Source: Chloroflexota bacterium
GTDB taxonomy: Bacteria; Chloroflexota; Dehalococcoidia; Bin125
DNA length: 64,000 nucleotides
Direction of reading: 5' to 3'
Assembly: GCA_028874365.1 (NCBI GenBank)
Contig: JAPPJZ010000021.1
Span: forward strand, 1-64,000
The notes under the pieces were generated by a model, which was given only the letters and a program-made list of their open reading frames with translations, made no database searches and was not told the DNA's origin. Made by a program: the position numbers and the translations under genes. Within the stretch, counting starts at the first letter, position 1. Every line of letters starts with the position of its first letter. Of the stretch, positions 51,541-59,620 are shown in pieces.

Positions 51541-52784
51541 CCAATGACTCCAGCTCGTCGGGCTTGTGCGGGCGTCCAGGGTGAGAGATGCGGTCGGGCA
51601 ACGTCGGCGCTCGATGAACCGAGCAGCGGCGCCGCTGAGCGGCGGGCGCGCTCCGATCCGGTCCACTGGGCGGCGAACTGCGGATAGCGGCTGCTGGGCG
51701 CGACGGGATGGTCGAGCAGGTCGAAGAAGCCGCGCACGCGTTCCTGTTCCGAGTTCATGACTTCGGACGGTCGCATGACCGGTCCGGCAGGCGCGCTGTT
51801 GGATTGCAGCGCGCGGAAGACTTCGTCGCGCGTTCGAGCGCGGGCCCACTCCTCGATCGCGTCGCTGGCCTCTTCGCCGAGCTGCATCCGATCGATCAGG
51901 TTGCCGTCCGAGTCGAAGGCCCAGGCCGGGTCGCCCATGGCCTTGATCAGTCCGGCCCACTGGTGCGATTGCGGCGTAACCGCGATCAGATGACCGTCCG
52001 AGCACTCCAACCGACCGCCGAACGCGCTGCCGCCCTTGGTTGGTGGGCGCGGAGGGGGTCCGCCGTCGTTGTGCGCGATTGAGATATCGACGCGGTCCAT
52101 GTTCATCATCGCGTCGGTCGAGGCGACATCGACGATCTGTCCGTGGCCGTAGCGCTCGCGGGCGATCAGCGCGCTCCAGACCGCGAGGGCGAGAGCGGTG
52201 CCGCCGTCGGCCTCGTGCACCTTGGCGCCCGCCATCAGCGGAGCTCCCGTGTTCGCGCCGAGGTTGCGCCGCACGCCCGCAGCCGAGCCCGAAGCGTGCG
52301 CCCGCGTGAGTGCCGTCGACGGCCACTCGGCCGCGCTGCCGACCAGACCGAACGGCGTGACGGCTGCGACGATCAGTCGCGGATAGCGCTCGCGCAGAGC
52401 GTCGGGATTGAGATCGAGCGCGGCCAGCTGTGCCGGTGTGCGGTCGGTGACGAAGATGTCGGCGGCCGCGACCAGCCCCTGCAGTATGCGCCGACCGGCC
52501 GAGGTGTCCAGATCGAGCACCACGCTCTGCTTGGACGTGTTGTAGGCCAGCCAGGTGGTCGAGGTCTCGCGGTGCGGCGAGGGCTCGGCGAACGGCGCCA
52601 TACGACGCGCCGTGTCGCCGTCGGGCGCTTCGATCTTGACGGTCTGGGCGCCGGCGTCGGCCAACAGCTTTGCCGCGAACGGGCCGGCGACCTCTTCGGC
52701 CAGTTCGACGACTCGCAATCCCTCAAGCAGCGGAGGGCCGAGTTCAGGCTGGGCGATGACTGGGTCTGGGGAATCGGTGGTCAT
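51537..52784 (-). CDS. Family III CoA-transferase, Glu variant module of minus pair
   Basis: The 415-residue protein starts at the ATG at 52784. The family fold is clear (LEGLRVVELAEEVAGPFAAK; GHGQIVDVAS). Counting the standard 22 residues back from the G-H-G segment, the catalytic position is Glu191 (HEADGG) rather than Asp. Its start motif lacks WAGP, like the first module of the fused enzyme. TAGACT at 52793-52798 lies 8 bp before the ATG. It is translated before, and overlaps, the Asp-bearing partner. Confidence 0.9.
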   Translation of the reverse strand: MTTDSPDPVIAQPELGPPLLEGLRVVELAEEVAGPFAAKLLADAGAQTVKIEAPDGDTARRMAPFAEPSPHRETSTTWLAYNTSKQSVVLDLDTSAGRRILQGLVAAADIFVTDRTPAQLAALDLNPDALRERYPRLIVAAVTPFGLVGSAAEWPSTALTRAHASGSAAGVRRNLGANTGAPLMAGAKVHEADGGTALALAVWSALIARERYGHGQIVDVASTDAMMNMDRVDISIAHNDGGPPPRPPTKGGSAFGGRLECSDGHLIAVTPQSHQWAGLIKAMGDPAWAFDSDGNLIDRMQLGEEASDAIEEWARARTRDEVFRALQSNSAPAGPVMRPSEVMNSEQERVRGFFDLLDHPVAPSSRYPQFAAQWTGSERARRSAAPLLGSSSADVARPHLSPWTPAQARRAGVIG

Positions 52785-52792
52785 TCGCAGAC

Positions 52793-52825
52793 AGTCTAGA
52801 ACGGAGTGGTGGCTGCTCATAGACT
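52793..52825. promoter_or_regulatory. Overlapping divergent promoters with mirrored TAGACTG boxes
   Basis: The minus-strand box TAGACT (52793-52798) is 8 bp from the ATG at 52784. The plus-strand box TAGACT (52820-52825) is 7 bp from the ATG at 52833. The two start codons are only 48 bp apart, so both transcripts would be near-leaderless and mutually exclusive or co-regulated. -35 elements are not clear. Confidence 0.5.
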
Positions 52826-52832
52826 GCCAGCG

Positions 52833-54053
52833 ATGAGCGAGCACAGCAACGGCGAGCAGGGATCCGATCGGCCGGGCCCGTACGCGGGCGTGCGCGTGCT
52901 GGAGTTGGCGGAGGGCATATCCGGTCCGTTCGCCGGTCGCTGGCTGGCGGCGCTCGGCGCCGACGTGGTCAAGGTCGAGCGAACCACGGGCGATCCGTCA
53001 CGCGCGTTCGGCCCGTGGCCCGACGATCTGCCCGACGACGAAACCAGCGGCCTGTTCCTCTACCTGAACGGCGACAAGCGCTCAGTCACCCTCAATCTGG
53101 AGACGTCGGACGGCCGCGAGATCCTGCGGGAACTGGCCGAGTCGGCCGAGATCGTGATCGAATCGTTCGACCCCGGCTATCTGGCGGAACGGGGACTGGA
53201 TTACAAGGAGCTGTCCAAAGACAACTCCGCACTGGTGATGATTTCGATCACGCCCTTCGGTCAGACCGGGCCGAACGCGAATCTGCCCGCGACCGAACTC
53301 ACGCTCTACGCGGCGAGCGGTCAGATGTGGCTGACCGGTCATCCGGCGCGAACGCCGCTGAAGAACGGCGGATCGCAGCCGTCGTACCAGGCCGGGCTGA
53401 ATGCATTCGCCGCCATCTCGTCCGCCTACTACGGCGCGGTGATGCACGAGCAGGGCTCGTACATCGACCTCTCAATGCAGGAGGCGTACGCGGCGATGGC
53501 CGAGGCGTTTCACAACCGCGCGTCGCAGTTGGGAATCGAGACGCAGCGCGGTGGCAACTTCCTCAACGCGCTCTGGGGCATCTACGAGCTCTCCGACGGA
53601 TACGGCGGCATCTGCGCCCTGCCGCGCAACTACCCCGGATTCGCGAGAGCAGTTGGCCTGCCCGAGTTGCAGGATGAGCGGTTCTCGGATCCGGGCAACC
53701 GCCTGGTCAACAACGATGAACTGATGGCGATCATGTACGGCTGGTTCAGCGGTCAGACGCGAGAGGGATTGATGGAACTGGGCATCGAACATCGCGTGCC
53801 GTTCGGCTTTGTCGCGACGTTCGAAGACCTGGCCAATTCGGAGCACCTGCAGCAACGCAACTTCTTCGCCCAACGCGAGGACGAGCGAGCGGGTCAACTG
53901 ACCTACCCGGGCCGCCTCTGGCTGAGCAACGAACACGAGTGGAAGATGGGCGCGGCGCCCACGCTGGGCCAGCACAACGTGGAGATCATCCATGGCGAGC
54001 TGGGCTACGAACGCGAAGACCTGGTCCGTCTGCGGGAACTGGATGCGATCTGA
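52833..54053 (+). CDS. Family III CoA-transferase, Ser variant module of plus pair
   Basis: The 406-residue protein starts at ATG 52833, 7 bp after a TAGACT box. It has the family start YAGVRVLELAEGISGPFAG and the IDLSMQEAY strand. At the catalytic position (28 residues before the IDLS aspartate) it has Ser184, in PSYQAGL, not Asp. It therefore probably lacks independent CoA-transferase chemistry. Its stop overlaps the start of the next, Asp-bearing, gene (TGATG). Confidence 0.9.
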   Translation: MSEHSNGEQGSDRPGPYAGVRVLELAEGISGPFAGRWLAALGADVVKVERTTGDPSRAFGPWPDDLPDDETSGLFLYLNGDKRSVTLNLETSDGREILRELAESAEIVIESFDPGYLAERGLDYKELSKDNSALVMISITPFGQTGPNANLPATELTLYAASGQMWLTGHPARTPLKNGGSQPSYQAGLNAFAAISSAYYGAVMHEQGSYIDLSMQEAYAAMAEAFHNRASQLGIETQRGGNFLNALWGIYELSDGYGGICALPRNYPGFARAVGLPELQDERFSDPGNRLVNNDELMAIMYGWFSGQTREGLMELGIEHRVPFGFVATFEDLANSEHLQQRNFFAQREDERAGQLTYPGRLWLSNEHEWKMGAAPTLGQHNVEIIHGELGYEREDLVRLRELDAI

Positions 54054-55339
54054 TGTTTGATCCTGGCCGCCCCCTGACCGGCGTGCGTGTGGCCGACCTG
54101 ACCATGATCTGGGCCGGCCCCTACGCGGCCAAGATCCTCGCCGATCAGGGCGCGGAGGTGATCAAGATCGAGTCGCCCCGCGCCTGGGACAACATCCGCA
54201 CCCTGATTCCTCCGCCGGTCGCCCTCGGCGAACGCTGGTGGAACACCAACTTTTACCTGCACGAATACAGCCGCAACAAGAAGTCGTTGACGTTGGACCT
54301 CCGCGCGGAAGAGGGCAAGAGGATCTTCGCCAAGCTGCTGCCGCACTGCGACGTGGTGATCGAGAACTATCGCACCGACGTGATGGACAATCTCGGTCTG
54401 ACCTACGACTGGCTGCGTGAGCAGAAGGAAGACATCATCGTGGTCGGCATGGCCGGGTTCGGCAAGACGGGTCCGGAGAAGGACGCGGTCGGCTACGGTC
54501 CGATCATCGAGATGATGAGCGGGATGACCTCAACCTCGGGCTACGGCGACGACGGCGTGCCCTACAAGAGCGGCATCTCCTACGGTGACCCAATCGCCGG
54601 GATCTGCGCCGCGGCTGCGGTGGCGACGGCGCTGATCCAGCGCAAGCGGACGGGCAAGGGTCAATACATCGACCTCGCACAGCGTGAAGTGATGTCGACG
54701 CTCCTGGGCGAGTTCTACATGGACTGGGCGATGAACCAGCGCCTGCCCGAGCACATGGGCACCGGACACGACTGGATGTCGCCGCACAACGTCTATCCCT
54801 GCGCCGGAGACGACGAATGGATCGCGATCTGCGTGCGCACCGACGGCGAGTGGGAGGGTCTGAAGCGGGCGATGGGCTCGCCGGAGTGGGGCGAGCGTCC
54901 GGAGTTCTCCGATCAGATCCTGCGCTGGGAGCATCGGGTGGAACTCGACGAACTGGTCGGCGCCTGGACCGCCGCGACGACGAAGACCGAGGTCTTCGCC
55001 GCCCTCCACGCCGAGCGTGTTCCCTCGTCGCCCGTCTGGAAGATGCTCGAGGTCATCCGTGAGCCGCACCTCAAGGCGCGCGGATTCTACGAGCCGTTGC
55101 GCCATCCCGAGGTGGGTATCTGGTCGGTACATGGCTGGCTCTGGCGCAGCGACGGCGCTGGACCCTGCATCCTCGCTCCCGCTCCCGAATTCGGCCAGCA
55201 CAACGATGAGCTGTTGGGTGGACTGCTCGGCATTTCCGCCGAAGAGCGAGCGCGGCTTGAAGCAGAGGGCGTGATCGCCAACCGGCCCGAGGGAGTCCCG
55301 CTCGCCTCCGAAATGCCGCCTACCCCTTCGATGCTCTGA
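54053..55339 (+). CDS. Family III CoA-transferase, Asp-bearing module of plus pair
   Basis: The 428-residue protein begins at the ATG sharing a base with the previous stop. It has MIWAGPYAAKILADQGAEVIKI, the catalytic Asp179 in YGDPIAG and GKGQYIDLA at normal spacing. It is the catalytic half of the plus-strand pair. The C-terminal tail overlaps the end of a convergent ORF by 20 bp. Substrate is unknown; nearby enoyl-CoA hydratase suggests a role in acid catabolism. Confidence 0.9.
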   Translation: MFDPGRPLTGVRVADLTMIWAGPYAAKILADQGAEVIKIESPRAWDNIRTLIPPPVALGERWWNTNFYLHEYSRNKKSLTLDLRAEEGKRIFAKLLPHCDVVIENYRTDVMDNLGLTYDWLREQKEDIIVVGMAGFGKTGPEKDAVGYGPIIEMMSGMTSTSGYGDDGVPYKSGISYGDPIAGICAAAAVATALIQRKRTGKGQYIDLAQREVMSTLLGEFYMDWAMNQRLPEHMGTGHDWMSPHNVYPCAGDDEWIAICVRTDGEWEGLKRAMGSPEWGERPEFSDQILRWEHRVELDELVGAWTAATTKTEVFAALHAERVPSSPVWKMLEVIREPHLKARGFYEPLRHPEVGIWSVHGWLWRSDGAGPCILAPAPEFGQHNDELLGGLLGISAEERARLEAEGVIANRPEGVPLASEMPPTPSML

Positions 55340-55811
55340 CCACCTCCGCCGACTCCAGCGCCGCACGGAAGTGCGCGACGTGTTCTTCCACAGAGCGCCC
55401 GACCGCCTGCGTCCAGGTCTCCGACGCATCCAGTCGTTTGCTGATTTCCTCGACGTCGTCGTGCCAGTGCCAGGACTTGCTGATCGGGGCCGGAACCGCC
55501 ATTCGCAGCGGTCGTTCGTCGTCTGGTAGCCAGAAGTAGGCGTACCAGCCGTGCCGGCGAACGATGCCTGCCTGCATCAACAGGACGTAGGTCGTGCGCT
55601 CGTCCGGCGCCTCGTAGTCATCGTCCTGGGCGCAGCGCAGCAGGAAGTTGAAGATTGAGAACTGCCCCGAGCGGGTGCCGGTCCGCAACTGGCCGATGGC
55701 GCAGAGGCCGTCGGCGATAGCCAGCAGCAACGCAGCGTGATCGACGGGCAGCCGCGCCTCCTCGAGCGAGCTCGGCTGTTCGCGATTGCCGCTACTGCCG
55801 GTGGAACTCAT
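55320..55811 (-). CDS. Hypothetical protein downstream of enoyl-CoA hydratase
   Basis: The 163-residue protein has no membrane segment and no family I can name. A central folded-looking block (GQFSIFNFLLRCAQDDD, then YVLLMQAGIVRRHGWYAYFWLPDDE) is followed by a Trp/His-rich stretch (SKSWHWHDDVEEISKRL). Its start lies 17 bp inside the end of the hydratase gene, so the two are probably co-transcribed. Its end overlaps the convergent CoA-transferase. Confidence 0.65.
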   Translation of the reverse strand: MSSTGSSGNREQPSSLEEARLPVDHAALLLAIADGLCAIGQLRTGTRSGQFSIFNFLLRCAQDDDYEAPDERTTYVLLMQAGIVRRHGWYAYFWLPDDERPLRMAVPAPISKSWHWHDDVEEISKRLDASETWTQAVGRSVEEHVAHFRAALESAEVVRASKG

Positions 55812-56595
55812 CGAGAGTGGCGCGCAGCCCGCGCTCCTTGATCGATCGGTTCATCGCCAGCACGGGATCGGAGAAGTGTGCGATCGCGTCGATCTCGACG
55901 CCACTCATCATCGCCTCGCGGAACCCCTGCACTTCCTGGGTTCGGTTGATCGCCTTCTTCTGCAGGATCAGGATTTCCTTGGGCGTCCGGGCCACCCACT
56001 CGACGTAATCGTCGACGAACTGGTCCAGTTCGTCCGCTGGCAGCGCTCGGTTGAACAGGCCGATCTCGGCAGCTTCGCGGCCGGAGATCATGCTGCCGAC
56101 GGGGAAGAAGAACTCCTTGGCCCGCTTGGCTCCCACTTGCCAGGCCCAGTACGACGCCACGAATCCCGCTCCCAGCGGGAGCTGCGGCGCGCCGACGCGC
56201 GCGTCCTCGGCCACGAACGTGACGTCGCAGATCGTCGCCATTTGCGTGCCGCCGGCGAGGCAGTGACCGTGCACCTTGGCGACCACCGGGAGTCGCAGAT
56301 CCCAGATTCGCAGCCAGTTGCGACTCAGTTCCTCGAGTCCGTCTCGGTCGCGAGCGATGGCCGACGCCTGGCTGGCGGCCACGCCTGCGCCACCGGTCAG
56401 GTCGTAGCCGGCGCTGAAGGCGCGGCCGGCGCCCGACACGAGCGCCACATGGATTGCGTCGTCACGCTCGGCTTCGACAAGTACCTCGATCAGTTCTCGC
56501 TGGAGTTGACGGGAGATGGCGTTCAGTTTTTCGGGTCGATTGAGCGTGACGCGGGCAACGCGTCCGACCCGCTCGATGGCGATGGTTTCAGGCAT
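55792..56595 (-). CDS. Enoyl-CoA hydratase/isomerase family protein
   Basis: The crotonase-fold protein hydrates or isomerises enoyl-CoA. I chose the ATG at 56595 with GGAAG upstream (267 residues); a second ATG at 56646 is possible. Features: RVTLNRPEKLNAIS, the oxyanion hole ALVSGAGRAFSAGYDL and VHGHCLAGGTQMATICD. The first acid of the hydratase pair, usually Glu, aligns with a Gly-rich APQLPLGAGFVAS region, so the exact reaction is open. It is divergent from a CRP-type regulator. Confidence 0.9.
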   Translation of the reverse strand: MPETIAIERVGRVARVTLNRPEKLNAISRQLQRELIEVLVEAERDDAIHVALVSGAGRAFSAGYDLTGGAGVAASQASAIARDRDGLEELSRNWLRIWDLRLPVVAKVHGHCLAGGTQMATICDVTFVAEDARVGAPQLPLGAGFVASYWAWQVGAKRAKEFFFPVGSMISGREAAEIGLFNRALPADELDQFVDDYVEWVARTPKEILILQKKAINRTQEVQGFREAMMSGVEIDAIAHFSDPVLAMNRSIKERGLRATLDEFHRQ

Positions 56596-56673
56596 GTGCA
56601 CTTCCGCTGGACGGGATCGCTTGGAGTTCCCGTGGATCTCCGCCATCGTATTAGCTTGCAGCACATATGCGCC

Positions 56674-56679
56674 TAGACT
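56674..56679 (+). promoter_or_regulatory. Candidate -10 (TAGACT) of the CRP-family gene
   Basis: TAGACT lies 16 bp before the ATG at 56696; a GGAG (56686-56689) provides a Shine-Dalgarno. The same hexamer plus G recurs at 12108, 52793, 52820 and 59550 in front of genes. Confidence 0.45.
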
Positions 56680-56695
56680 GCAGTCGGAGTTTGCG

Positions 56696-57421
56696 ATGAC
56701 CACAAGAAGAACTTCCGCCTCTGATCGGTCCAATGAAGCGCTTGACCTGTTGCTGAATGTGGTGCTGTTTCGCGGCATGCCGCGACCGATGCTTTTGGAC
56801 CTGGCTTCCAAACTGCGTCCGGTTCGATACCGAGCGCATACCGACATCTTCCACGAAGGCGATGAAGGCGCGACGCTCTACATCGTGCTTAAGGGCGCCG
56901 TGAAGATCTTCATTCCATCGCTTGATGGTCGAGAGGTCGTGCTCGCCGTCCACCGCAAGTACGACCTGCTTGGCGAGATGTCCTTGCTCGACGATTTTCC
57001 GCGATCCGCCTCGGCCACGACCATCGAGGACACGGAGGCCGTCAGTCTGAGTCGGCACGATTTCCTCTCAGTACTCGACCGTCACCCGGAAGCGCAGCGT
57101 GCGATCATCGACGTGCTGGTCGCACGGTTGCGGGCGACCAACCAGTCGATCCAAGACGCTTACCTGCTCGACGTTCCCGGTCGCCTGGCGCGCCGTCTGC
57201 TCTCGATCGCCGAGGAGCACGGAGAAGAGACCGATGACGGCATCGACATCGGCCTGCGCGTCTCGCAGCAGGAGTTGGCCAACATGATCGGCGCGTCGCG
57301 AGTGGCCGTGAACAAGCAACTCCAGCAGTGGCGCAAACAGAACATCGTTGACGTGAACCGACAGCGGGTGACGATTCTCAATCCCGCGGAGCTGGAGCGG
57401 GAATTCTCCCTGACCCAGTAG
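56696..57421 (+). CDS. CRP/FNR-family transcription regulator
   Basis: The 241-residue protein has a cyclic-nucleotide-binding domain (about 25-145: MPRPMLLDLASKLRPVRY; IFHEGDEGATLYIVLKG; LLGEMSLLDDFPRSASA). A helix-turn-helix follows (VSQQELANMIGASRVAVNKQL, about 190-212). No FNR-type cysteine cluster is seen. The GEMSLLD and RSASA phrases match cyclic-nucleotide pockets. It is divergent from the enoyl-CoA hydratase gene and may regulate it. Confidence 0.93.
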   Translation: MTTRRTSASDRSNEALDLLLNVVLFRGMPRPMLLDLASKLRPVRYRAHTDIFHEGDEGATLYIVLKGAVKIFIPSLDGREVVLAVHRKYDLLGEMSLLDDFPRSASATTIEDTEAVSLSRHDFLSVLDRHPEAQRAIIDVLVARLRATNQSIQDAYLLDVPGRLARRLLSIAEEHGEETDDGIDIGLRVSQQELANMIGASRVAVNKQLQQWRKQNIVDVNRQRVTILNPAELEREFSLTQ

Positions 57422-57478
57422 CCGCGGATCCGCGTCCGCCGTATCGATCAGACTGAACAGTTCAGCGAAGGGTGCTCA

Positions 57479-58186
57479 ATGACTGAACCGCTGAGTGAAG
57501 CGCAACTGGCAGACCTGCGAGCCTGGCCGTCGCCGGCGATCGCGAACGCGATCGAAACGTTCGATGTACAGAGCCGCGCGACAGGATTCATGACGCCGGA
57601 TATCGTCTGCCGATTCCCGGACATGGATCCGATCGTGGGCTACGCCGCGACCTGCAAGATCCGCGCGTCGATTCCGCCCGGCGACGATCCCGAGACCAAG
57701 GCCGCGCCGGATTGGTGGGCGCACATCGAGTCGATCCCGGAACCTCGAATCATCGTGATCCAGGACCTCGATCAGCCGCCGATCGGCTCATTCTGGGGCG
57801 AGGTGAACGGGAACATCCACAAGGCGCTCGGAGCGATCGGCCTGATCACGGACGGTGGCGTCCGAGACCTCGACGAGGTCGAAGAGATCGGATTCCAGTT
57901 CCTCTCGAAGGAGATCCTGGTCTCGCATGCGTACGTGCACATTGTTGAGATCGGCCAGCCGGTCACGGTCGGCGGCATGACGGTGCATCCCGGTGATCTG
58001 CTGCACGCCGACAAGCACGGCGTGAGCGGGATTCCGCGCGACATCGCGCCCGAGGTCGCTGCGGCGGCTCAGGCCGTCGAGGATCGCGAGCGCGTGATCA
58101 TCAACTTCGCCAAGTCGGACGACTTCACCCGGCAGGGTCTGCTCAACGTCATGCAGGGCCGAGCTCCCTACGCCGACAACGAGTAG
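57479..58186 (+). CDS. RraA/HMG-aldolase-like protein
   Basis: The 235-residue protein has the RraA fold signature: SPAIANAIETFD at the start, VGYAATCKI, GEVNGNIHKALG, and the metal/substrate motif LITDGGVRD with the key Arg-Asp. A late HADKHGVSGIP follows. Members of this family act as 4-hydroxy-4-methyl-2-oxoglutarate aldolase/oxaloacetate decarboxylase, or as RNase E inhibitors in enterobacteria. In this acid-catabolism context a lyase is likelier. AAGGG precedes the ATG. Confidence 0.88.
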   Translation: MTEPLSEAQLADLRAWPSPAIANAIETFDVQSRATGFMTPDIVCRFPDMDPIVGYAATCKIRASIPPGDDPETKAAPDWWAHIESIPEPRIIVIQDLDQPPIGSFWGEVNGNIHKALGAIGLITDGGVRDLDEVEEIGFQFLSKEILVSHAYVHIVEIGQPVTVGGMTVHPGDLLHADKHGVSGIPRDIAPEVAAAAQAVEDRERVIINFAKSDDFTRQGLLNVMQGRAPYADNE

Positions 58187-58275
58187 ATCGGGAGTCAAAC
58201 GCGGCCTCCGACACATCCGGGTCAGCTTCGCCAAGCGGCCGACGTCGGACCGTCCTCCGGCGCCGCGAAGCGGGC

Positions 58276-59508
58276 ATGTTCGCCCCCTTCGCCTCGCGCG
58301 ACTTCCGCGTCCTCTGGCTGGCGATCTTCCTCCGCTCCGGCGCGCTCTGGCTCGATCAGGTCGCCCGACCTGTCCTGATCACCGAGCTGACCGATTCAGC
58401 CTTCCTGCTCGGCGCAGTCCTGGCTGCGCGCATGGCGCCTAACCTCGTGCTGGGCCTGGTCGCCGGCGCCATCGTTGATCGATACCCGCGCCGACTCGTG
58501 CTGGTCGCCTCGCAGGCCGGAAACGTGCTGTCCACGGGCGCGCTGTTCGTACTCCTGCTGATCGACGTCGTCGAGGCCTGGCACGTAATCGCGCTCGCAG
58601 CCGCGGCCGGTGTCAACATCGCTTTTTTCCAGCCGGCCCGCCAGGCGATCCTGCCATCGATGGTCCCGGAGTCGGCCCTTCGGTCTGCGGTGGCGCTGTC
58701 TCAGACTGCCAACACGTCGATGCGTATCGGCGGAGCGCTGCTGGCCGGTTTGCTGCTGCACTTCGCCGATTTCGTCTGGATCTACGGAGCCATGACCGGC
58801 ATCTACGTCGGAGCCGTGGTCTGCACGGCACTGATTCAGACCAGGGGAGCGGCCGGAGCATCTGCCGCCAGAGCCGGTGGGTCGCTGCTCCGACAGACCC
58901 TGGCCGGCGTTCGCTGGGCGTTCGAGGCGCGCTGGCCGCTTGCCGTCTTACTCATCTCGATCGTGATGTTCATCTTCCTCGTGCCCTACCAGGGCGTGTT
59001 CGTGCCGCTGATGGTCCTGGACGTGCTCGGCGAGCCCAAGTCGTGGGTCGGCTATCTGATTGCCATCGGCGGGGTCGGCGCGGCGGGCGGCTCGCTGTTG
59101 CTCGCCGGGTGGCGCACGATCCCCGCACCGGGACGCCTGATGGCTGCGCTGCTGCTCGCATCCGGCCTCGCTCTGGCCGTCATGTCGGGCGCTCCGCACC
59201 TGATCGTGGTCGGCATCTGCGTGTTCGTCGCTGCGGCCTGCTCAACCAATGTCATGTCGCTGGCCAACCTCACGCTCCTCGCCCAGGCGACCGAAGGCAT
59301 GGCCGGCCGCGCCGTCAGCCTGATGAACATCGCCAGGGGCATGATCCTGGTCGGCGCGCTGCTGACCGGTGGCCTGGCCGACCTGCTCGGCACACGGGCC
59401 GGACTGCTCACGATGGGCGTATGCCTCGCTGTCTGCGCCGTCCTCCTGCTTGCGACGCCGTTGGCGAGACGCGTTTCGGAAGACGAACCAACCGCTGCAT
59501 CGCATTAG
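58276..59508 (+). CDS. MFS exporter (EntS-like), first of a tandem pair
   Basis: The 410-residue protein has about 12 membrane helices. FASRDFRVLWLAIFLRSGALW and the loop GAIVDRYPRRLVLVASQ match the enterobactin-exporter (MFS_3) group. It is clearly paralogous to the next gene: both share the RDFRVLW start, the phrase TSMRIGGALLAGLLL and the WAFEARWPLAVL/WAIEARWPLAVL loop. Drug or siderophore export is a family-level guess. Confidence 0.9.
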   Translation: MFAPFASRDFRVLWLAIFLRSGALWLDQVARPVLITELTDSAFLLGAVLAARMAPNLVLGLVAGAIVDRYPRRLVLVASQAGNVLSTGALFVLLLIDVVEAWHVIALAAAAGVNIAFFQPARQAILPSMVPESALRSAVALSQTANTSMRIGGALLAGLLLHFADFVWIYGAMTGIYVGAVVCTALIQTRGAAGASAARAGGSLLRQTLAGVRWAFEARWPLAVLLISIVMFIFLVPYQGVFVPLMVLDVLGEPKSWVGYLIAIGGVGAAGGSLLLAGWRTIPAPGRLMAALLLASGLALAVMSGAPHLIVVGICVFVAAACSTNVMSLANLTLLAQATEGMAGRAVSLMNIARGMILVGALLTGGLADLLGTRAGLLTMGVCLAVCAVLLLATPLARRVSEDEPTAASH

Positions 59509-59549
59509 GTCTCCATCAGGTATCCAGTCGCTCCAACTTGCAAACCTCA

Positions 59550-59555
59550 TAGACT
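59550..59555 (+). promoter_or_regulatory. Candidate -10 (TAGACT) upstream of second MFS gene
   Basis: CATAGACTG occurs in the 112-bp gap between the MFS paralogues, about 65 bp before the GTG start. The same box is present at four other gene starts in the window. No clear -35. Confidence 0.3.
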
Positions 59556-59620
59556 GCTAGCTAGAACGAGGGGCAAGCGGGTCGGCGTTCGGTGTTGCAC
59601 GTCGCCCACAAGGGGTCGTT

